From Dicaeum eximium (taxonomy: Eukaryota; Chordata; Aves; Passeriformes; Dicaeidae): DNA of 64,000 nt. The DNA is taken from NCBI GenBank assembly GCA_013396995.1, contig VWZP01005670.1:99373-163372 (forward strand), given 5' to 3'. Numbering within the stretch: the stretch's first letter is position 1; each line of letters starts with the position of its first letter. The translations under genes and the position numbers were made by a program. Below the pieces are notes generated by a model, which saw only the letters and a program-made list of their open reading frames with translations, searched no databases and had not been told where the DNA came from. This document shows positions 48,452 through 58,060 of this stretch, in pieces.

Positions 48452-49250
48452 TGTCTGCCATGGAGAGACACGGGGAGGACTGATGGTGACAAGAATCTGA
48501 ATTTATTGTGCACCACAAACACTTATCTACTCTTTCAGGAAGGCTAGTAATGTTTTACTACAACGACTGGGTTAAACATCCCGTAAACAAGCAGGTATTT
48601 TACAACATCTCTTGTTCGCACAGTTTAATGGATTTTTCCTTTTCTGGTAAACCTGTCTGATGGAATCTTCTTGCAATCTTGATTTAATTCTCAAAGTTCT
48701 GTTTGCTCCTGCCAAGGCATCCTGTTGTCAAATCTCTTATGCTAACCAGATCCAAAGTCCAATAGTCAAGGGTATATTTTTTTTTGTCTTCAATTACACC
48801 ATAAATAGGTGCTCTCTCTGTTTGGAAACTAAAGGGACGAGAAAAAGGAGAGGAAAAGTCCATGATGATATTTTGGTAGCACCTAGTAGAAATAAAGGAG
48901 AGTAAAGGTTTTTACTTAGTAAAATTTAGTGATTTCAGTTTTGGGACAAGTTTCCTGAATGCAGGAATATATTTAGTAGAAGTGTATTTACTGAACAAAA
49001 ACGAGAATTGAAATCGGTAGGTACACCCTTGTTGTAACCCTCTCCTGAACAGACATCTCAAGCTCATGTGATATTTCACAGTATTTCTAAAGGAGGAAAG
49101 GTCAGAGCCCAACAGTGCTTTATAAACACAGGACAAATCTGCCAAGAGCAGACTGAGAGCGAGTGGGTATTAAAGAGATTACAGATCTTGCCTAGATAGG
49201 TGACTGTTACCAAAATACACACATACTAAAAGATATGCATATAAAATACT
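48452..49250 (-). mobile_element. 5' LTR of the minus-strand ERV (right border unknown)
   Basis: On the minus strand an AATAAA lies at 48,502-48,507, about 50 bp before the LTR end. A TATA-like stretch lies near 48,800. The U3 start was not located, so the right border is a guess. Confidence 0.45.
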
Positions 49251-50660
49251 GTATCTGTGGAACAAAATATTATAACAAAACCCAAGTGACACCCTCCCTA
49301 ATGTTCCACATACCTTGGATGTTCAGCAGGCAGCAGACTCCACCAGCAGTAGTTCCTTCCAAAGTGAAAACTCTATTAAACATAATATGATAGTTCTCAA
49401 ACAGACAGGGTAAGCTGATGCAGAAGAGCAGACAGCAGGAGGGTCCAGAAAGCAGCACAAAAGTGATCTAATAAAATTAGGGCAGTCCAAGGTAAAGGCT
49501 TGAAGTTTGAAAAACATCTCCGGTACTGTTCTGCGAACTCACCAGTCCTGTCCTTGGGCCTTCAGCTGAGCTGCTGAAGTGAGCAGTTTTCTGTTTGGTG
49601 TTGGCTTGTAAGCTCTTCTGAGAAGGGCTTGCTTTTCATAAGACTCAAGAAAGAATATGGAAATGTGGCTGGAAAGAAATAAAACTGCTGCTGTTGGTGG
49701 CTTCTGAGGCAGCTCCCTGGGACATTGAGCAGGGGCCTTGTTTAGGCTGCCCAGCCAGTGCTGACAATGTGATGCCACAAGCCCCACTTAGTGTACAAGC
49801 AGAGCCTGAGGTTTGGGCACGGACTGACAGAAGCTCCTCTGTGACAGCCTCCTTCTTCTCCACCCTGGGATCCATACAAGTACCTGTTGAAAGCACAAAT
49901 TTTCCTTCACATTCCTGTTTAACCCTGGCAACAAACATATCCTTTGGCTCTTACACACTAGAATTTTTAATCCTTTTCCTTTCTTCAGGTATTGACACCT
50001 GTTCAAACCCAGTTAAAAATTCAAGTGATCTTTTAGATTTCCCATCCACAACTATCCCAAAGTACCAGAGAACCTGAGGGAAAATGGACTGTCAGTGCCT
50101 CCAGTGTGGCTCAGGAACACAGCAGCTCAGATCCACAGTTACAGACAGGCTGAGGTGTGGCAGCTGCGTAGTTATGGTTATCTGCCCTGCCCTTGTGCCT
50201 TTACACAATCTTTGTTTGCTCTTTCTGCTACAGGGCATGGAATTTGCCACTGGCAGGAGGATGCAGCGAGTTATCTCCATCCCGGCCAGAACAGAAGGAG
50301 AAGACGCAACACTAATCAGAGGTTCAGAGCTGGGCTGGAAGGTGCCTTGGCTCAGTCTGGGAGAACCAGTTGTTAAAATCATGGCAAGTTGCCCCAAGAG
50401 CTATTTGAAAGAAATGCCAATTGTCGATAGATTTCTGTACTTTTCTTCTTTTCTGGAAAACATCTCTTTTGGAGGAGAATTCAAAATTATCAAGCAGTTA
50501 TTCTCTGGGTTTTGATGCTGGTTTATAACTGATTGATTCCACTGTCAGTTATTTAAAGATTAATCCACTTCTCTTTTTCTCCACTCTGTTGTCCTGACCC
50601 CCTCTTAGTGTGGACATAATGTACTTGAAACTGGAGCTACCTCTGGGTGCTTCATCACAA
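49250..50660. other. non-coding stretch
   Basis: A 143-codon plus-strand frame at 50,084-50,515 has no recognisable domain. Nothing else identified. Confidence 0.45.
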
Positions 50661-50668
50661 TAACAACC

Positions 50669-51703
50669 TGTCATGGTTTGACACTGGCCGAATGCCAGGC
50701 ACCCATAAGAATCATTCCCTCACCCTCCCCTGCCACAGCTGAGCAAAGGAGAGGAAAAAAATAACGAAGGGTTCATGAGTTGAGTTAAGGACCAGGAGAA
50801 AACACTCCAAGGGCAAAACAGGCTGAACTTAGAAGTACAAAGTGAATTTATTACTAACAGGGTCAGAGTAAGATAATGAGAAGTAAAATAAGCCATTAGA
50901 ACTTTTATTCCCCCAGCCCCTCCCTCCTTCCCACTAACAGTGCAGGGAGACAGGGTATGGGGGTTTGATCAGTTCATCACCCAAGATCTTCTTCTGCTGC
51001 TCAGGAAGAGGAGTCCTTCCCCTGTGAGACTGTGAGGTTCCTTCCCATGGGAGACAGTTCTCTGTAAACTTCTCCAGAAGTTTAGAATGGCTAGAATGTC
51101 ATGAGCAGAAGTCCTCCCAAAATTGCTGCAACATGGGTCTCTCTTTCCATGGGGTGCAGTCCTCCAAGGACAGGCTGCTCCAGCCTGGGAGCAGGGCCCT
51201 CTCTCTCCACCAGGTCTTCCACTGGAACACAGCCTCCTCCAGGCCTCCACCCACTACAGCGTGAGCAACTCCCCCATGGGCTATGAGTGGATCTCTGCAC
51301 CCCCAGTGGATCCCCACAAGCTGCCAGGATCCATGCTTCACCATGGTCTTCACCATGGCCTGCAGAGGAATCTCGGCTCTGGCCCCTGGAGCACCTCCTC
51401 CCCCACTTCTCCACCGACCTTGGTGTCACCATGTTGTTTCCCTCACATATTCTCACTTCCTCCTCTTCTCTTACTAGGAAAAGAACTGTGCCCACTTTGT
51501 GTTGATTTTCTTCTTAAATCTGTTATCACAGAGGCATTACCATCACCTCTAACAGGCCCAGCCTTGGCCAGCAGCATGTCCATCTTCAGAGCCATCAGGG
51601 ATTGGCTTTGCTGGACACAGTGGAAGCTCCCAGCAGCTTCTCACAGAAGCCACCTCTGTGCCCCCCCCAGCTACCAGAAACCAAGCCATGCAAAACCAAC
51701 ACA
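50669..51703 (-). mobile_element. intact solo LTR with 5-bp target-site duplication
   Basis: 1,035 bp. On the minus strand it starts TGTGTTGGTTTTGCATGGC and ends CAAACCATGACA, so it has TG...CA ends. An AATAAA on the same strand lies at about 50,850. CAACC flanks both sides (50,664-50,668 and 51,704-51,708). Frames inside it, including one of 197 codons on the plus strand, are incidental. The start resembles a widespread avian LTR, but I cannot name the subfamily. Confidence 0.9.
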
Positions 51704-52412
51704 CAACCCTTCCTAAATATTGTTGGTAGACTAATGGACAGACTTCTGAAAACTGTACACTATTATGCAGGACAAGACTCCATTAAAAATAAGGGAAGGA
51801 GAAGCTTGGGTAGGTGCGTGCATCAGAGATCACTGCATGAGGGATTTTTATTGCACGCAGACACGGCATTTAGAGCCTTATTCACCCTTTGTCACCACTA
51901 CCTTTATGCTGGGATAAACACATGGCAAAGGCAAACATTCTGTGTGTAATCTTGCTTGAAGGAAAAAGGGAAGGGTTTATAAGATTGCTGCTAGAAAAGC
52001 ATATAGAGAGAGAATTTTTGCTTCCTGTTCTGCTGGCAGTGTTGCTGCATGCTGGTAACAATCTCCTGCTTGTACAGAATCCTCAGGAATGAAACACCAC
52101 CATCTTCCTTTTTTGTTTCATTGCATGGAAAACCATAGGAAGACTTATCAACAAGAAATTTGTTGTCTGACAATCTAAGGGAAGACTCAGGTTTCATGAC
52201 AGGTTACCTGCATTCTTTAAAAAGGAATGTGGACCATAAGTATTGTGGTTTTTACAGGGGCACTGACAGAAAGGTGTGGGGAAAAAGAGAAACAGGCTTG
52301 ATGACAGCTGATATCTGAACATGGAGCAGCATTAAAAGACTCTAGAAGTGACTTGCAGATAAAACAGCATGTGCCTTTTTTAACACATGTATTCCTCTGT
52401 ATTTCTTGACAG

Positions 52413-52512
52413 GAAGGCCTTAAACTGTGAACTTTCTAAGCTTTTCAATGAGATGTGGGATGCAGATGTTCACCACCTTGGGCCTGGGAAAGACTACACA
52501 ATTGATGTGCAG
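52413..52512 (+). pseudogene. EndoU pseudogene, segment 1
   Basis: An acceptor (TTGACAG) and a donor (CAG then GTAACC) bound 100 nt encoding the N-terminal XendoU helix block, including ELSKLFNEMWDADV and PGKDYTIDVQ. It leaves in phase 0, while the next recognisable exon needs phase 1. Confidence 0.8.
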
Positions 52513-52664
52513 GTAACCAATTGCCAAGTCAGGATTAAGGACAGTGTGGTGCTACAGGAAAATGTGCCTGCAAAAGTGCCTTTTGTTTAAAAATTGCCCG
52601 TGCTTTGTCATGTCCACTGAGGAAAGCATCCCTTAGGACAGGGAACAGTACAGAGAACACAAAT

Positions 52665-52990
52665 GGTTCACACTTACCTGGACTTTGGTTACAAGTGGGG
52701 TCTCTCAGGTGTCTGCCTTGGGTCCTGTAATATTTGATCTCTCTGTATGTGAGCTGGAGGAGGACTTAGCGTGCAACCCTTCCAGTTTTGCAGATGACAG
52801 CAAACTGTGGTGATGAAGTTGGTGTGCTCAGGTGCAGGGCTTCTCTTCCACTGGACATAGGCAGGCTGGAGGAATACGCTAAGGAAGGAACATCATGAAA
52901 TTCAGCAAAGACAAGGGAACAGGATGCCAAGAGAAGCTGTGAAATCTCCATCTCTGGAGGTTTTCAAGACCCAAAAGTTGACACCCTGAG
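52665..52990 (+). mobile_element. CR1 LINE fragment with reverse-transcriptase remnant
   Basis: GGGTCTCTCAGGTGTCTGCCT corresponds to the SGVPQGS-type RT motif, and TTTTGCAGATGACAGCAAACT to FADDSK. The element is truncated and lies in the EndoU pseudogene span. Confidence 0.8.
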
Positions 52991-53328
52991 AAATAATCTG
53001 AATTCAGTGTTAACCACACTTTGAGCAGCACTAGAGATGTTATGCTCCACCCTGTGTATTTCAGCGTGTGAATGACACCTTGTGTGTGTGGTTTGGGTGA
53101 CTTCCTGCAAGGGAGAAAGGGAGACAGGTCCCAAGTCATTCTTAGGGGAGTAAGGGAGGAATTTGAGAAATTCCTGGGTTTCTCTGGGAGAGCAGGGAGT
53201 AGCAGAGAGGAGTGGGTGAAGATTTCAGGACTGTTGCTTCCAGTCCCAGGAAATGTGAGGGAGGAGTGAGAGATGTCATAAGCAGGCATTTCACTCCTTG
53301 CTAGCTCAGCGCAGTGCAAACATGACCA

Positions 53329-53540
53329 TGTGTTTTGGCCACAAATTGCAACAGACCAGAATATTCACAATCCAATTTTGTACTCACACAAGAACTCGCT
53401 TTATTTTGATGAGGCCAGAATATTCACAATCTAATTTTGTGCTCACACAAGAATTCACTTTATTCTGATGTTGCTTCATATTATAACAGATAATTTCCTG
53501 TTGCTGATAAACTCGAAATAGCGGTACCTACCTCAAGCCA
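53329..53540 (-). mobile_element. LTR 3' end with duplicated R segment
   Basis: On the minus strand it ends GGCCAAAACACA at 53,329 and carries two AATAAAG hexamers, each in a copy of a 59-bp tandem (53,356 and 53,415). The upstream extent is unknown. Confidence 0.45.
53356..53472 (+). repeat. 59-bp tandem duplication
   Basis: CCAGAATATTCACAATC/TAATTTTGT...CTTTATTT/CTGATG occurs twice with a few substitutions. Confidence 0.88.
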
Positions 53541-53930
53541 AAATGTGTGGGGGGAAAACTTCTCCCATATGATTTCTCCTTTTGTCAGAACAAGGCTCTA
53601 TGTACCCCTTGCCCATGTTAACAAGCTGCTGCTCATCTTCTATCTTCTTTCCTTGAGAATGCCCTTTATGAAATAGAAATTTGAAAATTATGAGGAAAGC
53701 CTCCTTAAAACTGCAGAGACAAAGTTCCCAAATCTCCTTTTTATTTGTTTGTACTGGGAAGGAGCCCTTGCTCTATATTACTTCTGTTTACCATTTGCAC
53801 TGTATGTAGTATAGTAGCACAGCTAGTTACTGAGCAGAACTGAACTATTACAAGGGCCATTACTATAATCTCTGAGTAAACAGAGATATCTCTGGCTCTT
53901 AGAGTTGTCAGAGATTGTTTTTTTTTCTTT

Positions 53931-54057
53931 ATGCTATCAGGATTCTTTGCTAGGGATTGTCTTCCTATGAAATGAGAGACAATATTACAGAACAGTTCTG
54001 TAATATTGTCTTTCATTTCATAGGAAGACAATTCCTAGCAAAGAGTCCTGATAGCAT
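53931..54057. repeat. 127-bp near-perfect palindrome (62-nt arms, 3-nt loop)
   Basis: The left arm 53,931-53,992 and right arm 53,996-54,057 are reverse complements at about 59 of 62 positions, around a CAG loop. No symmetry extends beyond the arms. Because of it, mirror-image short frames occur on the two strands. Confidence 0.95.
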
Positions 54058-54504
54058 TATGGGGTTTGGTTTGATTATTACAAAGGCAGGCACTGTCTCC
54101 TTTAAGGACATCTTACTCCTTACATTGTTTTCCTCCATTTTTGCTAGGGAAAACGGGTCCAGCATAGCAAGGTGACAGTGCTGTCCAGGACAGTGCAGCC
54201 ACACATCTGTTTCACAGTGTAAGTGAAGAACACCTGAAGAGCATAAAAACTTTTGCAAATGAGACCTGTTCTTTTGTTAATGGTGGATATGATATAAAAA
54301 AATCTGTACTGTTTTTGACGCATTTGCCTAAAATATAACATTGTATATCATTTGTGTGGTGGTAAGGATCATCAGACTGCAAGTCATTTGAAGGGAGTTT
54401 TCATAACAGTTCCTTGGAGATTACCTGTACCTGAGCCTCAGGAGGAACATCCTTTTGTGTCTTAGGCAAAATCTGAATTCTCTGGCTCTTCCACTACAAA
54501 GTAA

Positions 54505-55302
54505 GAGGGATGAGACACTTACCACAAGATTGAGAAGTGGCCCAAGGGAATCTCACAGGGTTCAACAAGACCAGGTGCTGGTGCTGCACCTGGGTCAGAA
54601 CAGCCCCTGGGATCAATCCAGGTGGGGATGAGCAGAGGGAGCAGCCCTGGCAGAAGGACTTGGGGGTGCTGTGGGTGAGAGCTGGCCCTGCTCCAGCCCA
54701 GAACCCCCCTGTGCTGGGCTGCACCCAGAGCCCCAGGGCAGCAGGGATGGGGGGATTCTGCCCCTCTGCCCCGCTCTGCTGAGCCCCCCTGCAGGGCTGC
54801 ATCCAGCCCTGGGCCCAGCACAGCAAGGACAGGGAGCTGCTGGAGCCAGGCCAGAGCAGGGACACCAAGGGCATCAGAGGGATGGAGCAGCTCTGCTGGG
54901 AGGAAAGGCTGAGGGAATTGGGATTGTTCAGCCTGGAGAGGAGAAGGCTTTGGGGTGACCTCATTGTGGCCTTCAGTGCCTGAAGGGAGCCCACAGGAAA
55001 GATGGAGAGAAACTTGACAAGGGCCTGGAGTGACAGGACAAGGAGGAATGGGTTCACACTGACAGATAGGAGGTTAAGATAAGAATTTAGAAAGAAATTA
55101 TTTCCTGTGAGGGCAGTTGAGGCATAGTGGTGAAGTTTGCCCAGAGCAGCTGTGGCTGCTCCATCCCTGGCAGTGTCCAAGGCCAGGCTGGACAGGGCTC
55201 TGAGCAAGCTGGGCCAGTGGATGGTGTCCCTGACCATGGCAGGGGGTTGGAACTGGATGATCTTTAAGGTCTCTTCCAACCCAAACCATTCTATGATTCT
55301 AT
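54505..55302 (+). mobile_element. CR1 LINE 3' portion
   Basis: GGGTTCAACAAGACCAGGTG, CAGCCTGGAGAGGAGAAGGC, AGGGGGTTGGAACTGGATGA and the tail CCAACCCAAACCATTCTATG. It is well preserved. Confidence 0.92.
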
Positions 55303-55867
55303 GCATTGAAAAAGACACCAAATTCATCTTTACTCCTTTACTCACAGCTTTTAAGCCCTTTCAGATAGTACCAGACCCAGAGCTAGGTCTTGCATTTCTG
55401 TTGGGAGCTATACTTCAGCCATGTCTGTGAATGTATATTTCCTTCCCTAATTTTTTCAAGCTCAAGACATCTGATATAGGTTTATGCTCTATTACTCCTC
55501 TACTGAAATAATGCCCACAAAACCTTGTGCCAGCATAGCTCGAGGTCCTAAGCCTGTGTCTGTAATTGTCATGATCAGATATCATTTGTTTCAGTAGAAA
55601 GTCATTATTACTTCAGCATTTGGCTCCCATAAGGAAGCTCAGTAGCTGTTTATCTTTAAAAAGATCTATTAAAAGTACAGCAGTGGTCTGGCCTTGAATC
55701 ACCTTGAGGCCTGCAATTAACAGTGTACCTGAGAGTAGAATCTGACATATAAAGAACTGGCTTTTTCTAAGGGCTGTCAAGGCATATTCTATGGTGACCT
55801 TTTATGATGGCACTTCAATGCCTGGATCAGGCATGTGAGCAGACTGAAAGTTTCTCTTTTTCTGCAG

Positions 55868-55990
55868 CCTTTATTTCCTTATTGGACAACTATGAGACAT
55901 CAACTGGCGTAGCAGAAGTAGTGACTCCAGAAGAAATAGCCTGAAAACAATTGTTTCCTTGGTGCTATCTTAGCAACAGAAGTCATCAGA
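55868..55990 (+). pseudogene. EndoU pseudogene, segment 2 (frameshifted)
   Basis: It opens after TTTTTCTGCAG and encodes AFISLLDNYETSTGVAEVV, then hits TGA at 55942-55944. Past that point the family match (a FLGAILATEV-like stretch) continues in another frame. The length of 123 nt is one more than the phase chain allows. The donor is GTGAGT. Confidence 0.82.
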
Positions 55991-56074
55991 GTGAGTAACA
56001 CAGATCTTTTCTGTTGCTGAAAACACTGACTAAAAAAGTAAACTGTATATGTATCTTGGTTTTCTATCCTTCAG

Positions 56075-56188
56075 CTAGCTCATGACTATCTGCTGGGAAA
56101 AAAACCTATCAAAGCCAAACCTTGCTGATTTCAAACAACAGCTTTATGACATCTGGTTCCAGCTCTGTGCCAGGAAAGAAGGAAACAG
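56075..56188 (+). pseudogene. EndoU pseudogene, segment 3 (frameshift and dead donor)
   Basis: It begins LAHDYLLGK. The frame breaks in or after a seven-A run at about 56099-56105, and the match resumes as ADFKQQLYDIWFQL. It is 114 nt long, where 113 fits the phases. The expected donor after GGAAACAG reads ATATGT, a G-to-A change of a GTATGT donor. Confidence 0.82.
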
Positions 56189-56299
56189 ATATGTTTGATG
56201 GGCATGGGCACTGATAATCTCTCTGCTGTTCTGATTTAGGTAAATGTAAGCCCAAGTGCCATCTGCTATACACAGAACTGAAGGCAGCTTTAGAATGGC

Positions 56300-56550
56300 T
56301 TCAGAATGACAGAGAGAAGGTCTAGATTGGATATGAGGAAGAAATTCTCCCCTGTGAGGATGGTGAGGCCCTGGCACAGGTTGCCCAGAGCAGCTGTGGC
56401 TGCCCCATCCCTGGCAGTGTCCAAGGCCAGGTTGGATGGGGCTCTGAGCAACCTGGGATAGTGGCAGGTGTCCCTGCCCACGGCAGTGGGGTTGGAATAC
56501 AATCAGCTTTAACATTCCTTCCAACCCAAACCATTCTATGGCTTTAATAA
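56300..56550 (+). mobile_element. CR1 LINE 3' fragment inside the EndoU pseudogene
   Basis: GATTGGATATGAGGAAGAAA, GGTTGGATGGGGCTCTGAGC, then CCTTCCAACCCAAACCATTC. It lies between segments 3 and 4. Confidence 0.9.
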
Positions 56551-56601
56551 ACATATACAAGACCTGTATGTTCTTTTTTCTTTTTTTCTTCTTAATTACA
56601 G

Positions 56602-56755
56602 ACCTGATTCTTGTGGTTTTGAACATGTTTTTGTTGGAGAAACAAGGCATGATAAAGAGATCTTAGGTTTGCACAACTGGGTGCAATTTTGCCTTCAGAG
56701 AAAGTGCAGCCAGATTGGTTACAAGGGATACGTGGCTTGGAAGAACAAAACCAGG
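56602..56755 (+). pseudogene. EndoU pseudogene, segment 4 (catalytic histidines)
   Basis: 154 nt, open throughout, between AATTACAG and GTAAGA. It encodes the active-site region GFEHVFVGETRHD...LGLHNWVQF and YKGYVAWKNK. Both family histidines are intact, so the codons here show no loss. Confidence 0.85.
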
Positions 56756-57151
56756 GTAAGAACAAGCCTTTGGGGGCCTTTGCAAGTAAAACAAATGGAT
56801 CCAGAGATAAAAAGTTGTAATGAAACACGTGTAATGATGCAACCATAGGCTCAGTGCTTTGAACAGTAATAAGTATATACAGTACATAACTGTATATAAG
56901 AAGAATGAATAATAACATGCCTTCCAGCTTCTTTTTTTGCAAAAATTATTTTAAAAAGTAGTGCTGGTGTTTACAGAATTGCAACACTGCTGGGTCTTAG
57001 TTGGGATAAATGGTCATGTATGCTCCAGAGGTCAGGGAAAAGACTGTGTCCAGCTATAGCACCCAGGTACACCAAGGATGACTGAATTTTACAAAGCTCT
57101 CAAAAATCTGGAATCAGAAATTCTACCTGTCTAGTCACAGCTGTGTTGGAG

Positions 57152-57436
57152 GTTATTCTGTCGTTTCATTTATGATTTCATCCTGACAAAGATGACCAAG
57201 TTTTCAGCGTCCAGTTCAGCTGGAAGGGCTCAGTCAGGCCAATTGGCAGCACCTTTATTGGTGTCAGCCTGGTGTTTGAATTTGGCCTTTACACAGTCAT
57301 TTTCCTGCTGTGTGAAGAAAGAGTCACACATGAAACAGTGAAGACAGATAAGAACAAGCTACAGGTTGTCTGGCACCATGGGCACCACACTGGAACAGCA
57401 CATCCAGTACTGCTCAGCACCACTAGTGAAGACTAG
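57152..57436 (+). pseudogene. EndoU pseudogene, segment 5 (C-terminal exon)
   Basis: From HPDKDDQVFSV (57179) to the TAG at 57434-57436 there are 85 in-frame codons matching the EndoU C-terminus (QFSWKGSVRPIGSTFIG, GTAHPVLLS). The 5' border is uncertain. The AG at 57150-57151 gives the right phase but places a TGA at 57173-57175. Confidence 0.75.
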
Positions 57437-58060
57437 TGGAGTAAGCAGGAAACTTCTCTTTTTAAATCAAGGGAAAGGAGGAGTGGTGGAGAGAGGAGAA
57501 AGTGGGGGGTGGACAGGACCGGGCAGCAAAGTTAATATGTTATTTTATACAACTCATTTCAAGTAAAAATTGATGACTCTGTCTCTTTTGGTCTGCAATG
57601 GTGTGTTTAATCAGTAGTGTGCTATGACACTGTTTGAGAAACCATGAAACATATTCCTGCTCACATTAAATTTACATCTAAATTACATCAGTCTTCCCTT
57701 GTGCATGGTAGCACTGTACTTTCCAGCAAATAATGGCATTTAAGAAAAAGCTGTATTAAAATTGATACACATATTTCTCTTATTTGTTTGTCACTGCATA
57801 TCTAAAAGAGCAATAACCACACATTGCTTACACTTTACCTTCCAGACAGAAGCTTTGATTTGGCACAGGCAAAACTCCAGGATGCTTTAGTCTCCTCATT
57901 TCCTAAGAGGTTAATTTCAAATGCATTATTGCAATACAATGACCTGGACACAGAGGGAACACATTTAGGTGGGGACATGGTCATCAGATCCACAGCAGGC
58001 CTTAAACTATTTTCTGTTTTTAACACAACTTTCATATACCCCCTGTGTATTCCTGAAACA
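57437..58060. other. non-coding stretch after the EndoU pseudogene
   Basis: It may contain the old 3' UTR. No other feature seen. Confidence 0.4.

Larger units (their letters stand above)
52413..57436 (+). pseudogene. EndoU-family (XendoU, poly(U)-specific endoribonuclease) pseudogene
   Basis: EndoU enzymes cleave RNA at uridines with two histidines and a lysine. Five segments match the family in order: 52413-52512, 55868-55990, 56075-56188, 56602-56755 and about 57152-57436. Recognisable blocks are ELSKLFNEMWDADV, PGKDYTIDVQ, AFISLLDNYETSTGVAEVV, DFKQQLYDIWFQL, GFEHVFVGETRHD, GLHNWVQF, VQFSWKGSVRPIGSTFIGVS and GTAHPVLLS. Both histidine sites (EHVF, LHNW) and the FSWKG lysine survive. Damage: segments 2 and 3 each carry one extra base giving early stops, the segment 3 donor reads ATATGT where GTATGT is expected, a TGA sits at 57173-57175, and segments 1 and 2 do not join in phase, so at least one exon is missing. 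CR1s lie in two introns. It is most like the single-domain EndoU2-type paralogues. No signal-peptide exon was found. Confidence 0.85.

Noticed and set aside
51123..51716. 197-codon plus-strand frame
   Set aside because: It lies antisense inside the solo LTR and crosses its border.
53741..54175. Mirror-image short proteins beginning MSSYEM on both strands
   Set aside because: They are produced by the palindrome at 53,931-54,057 and are not paralogous genes.
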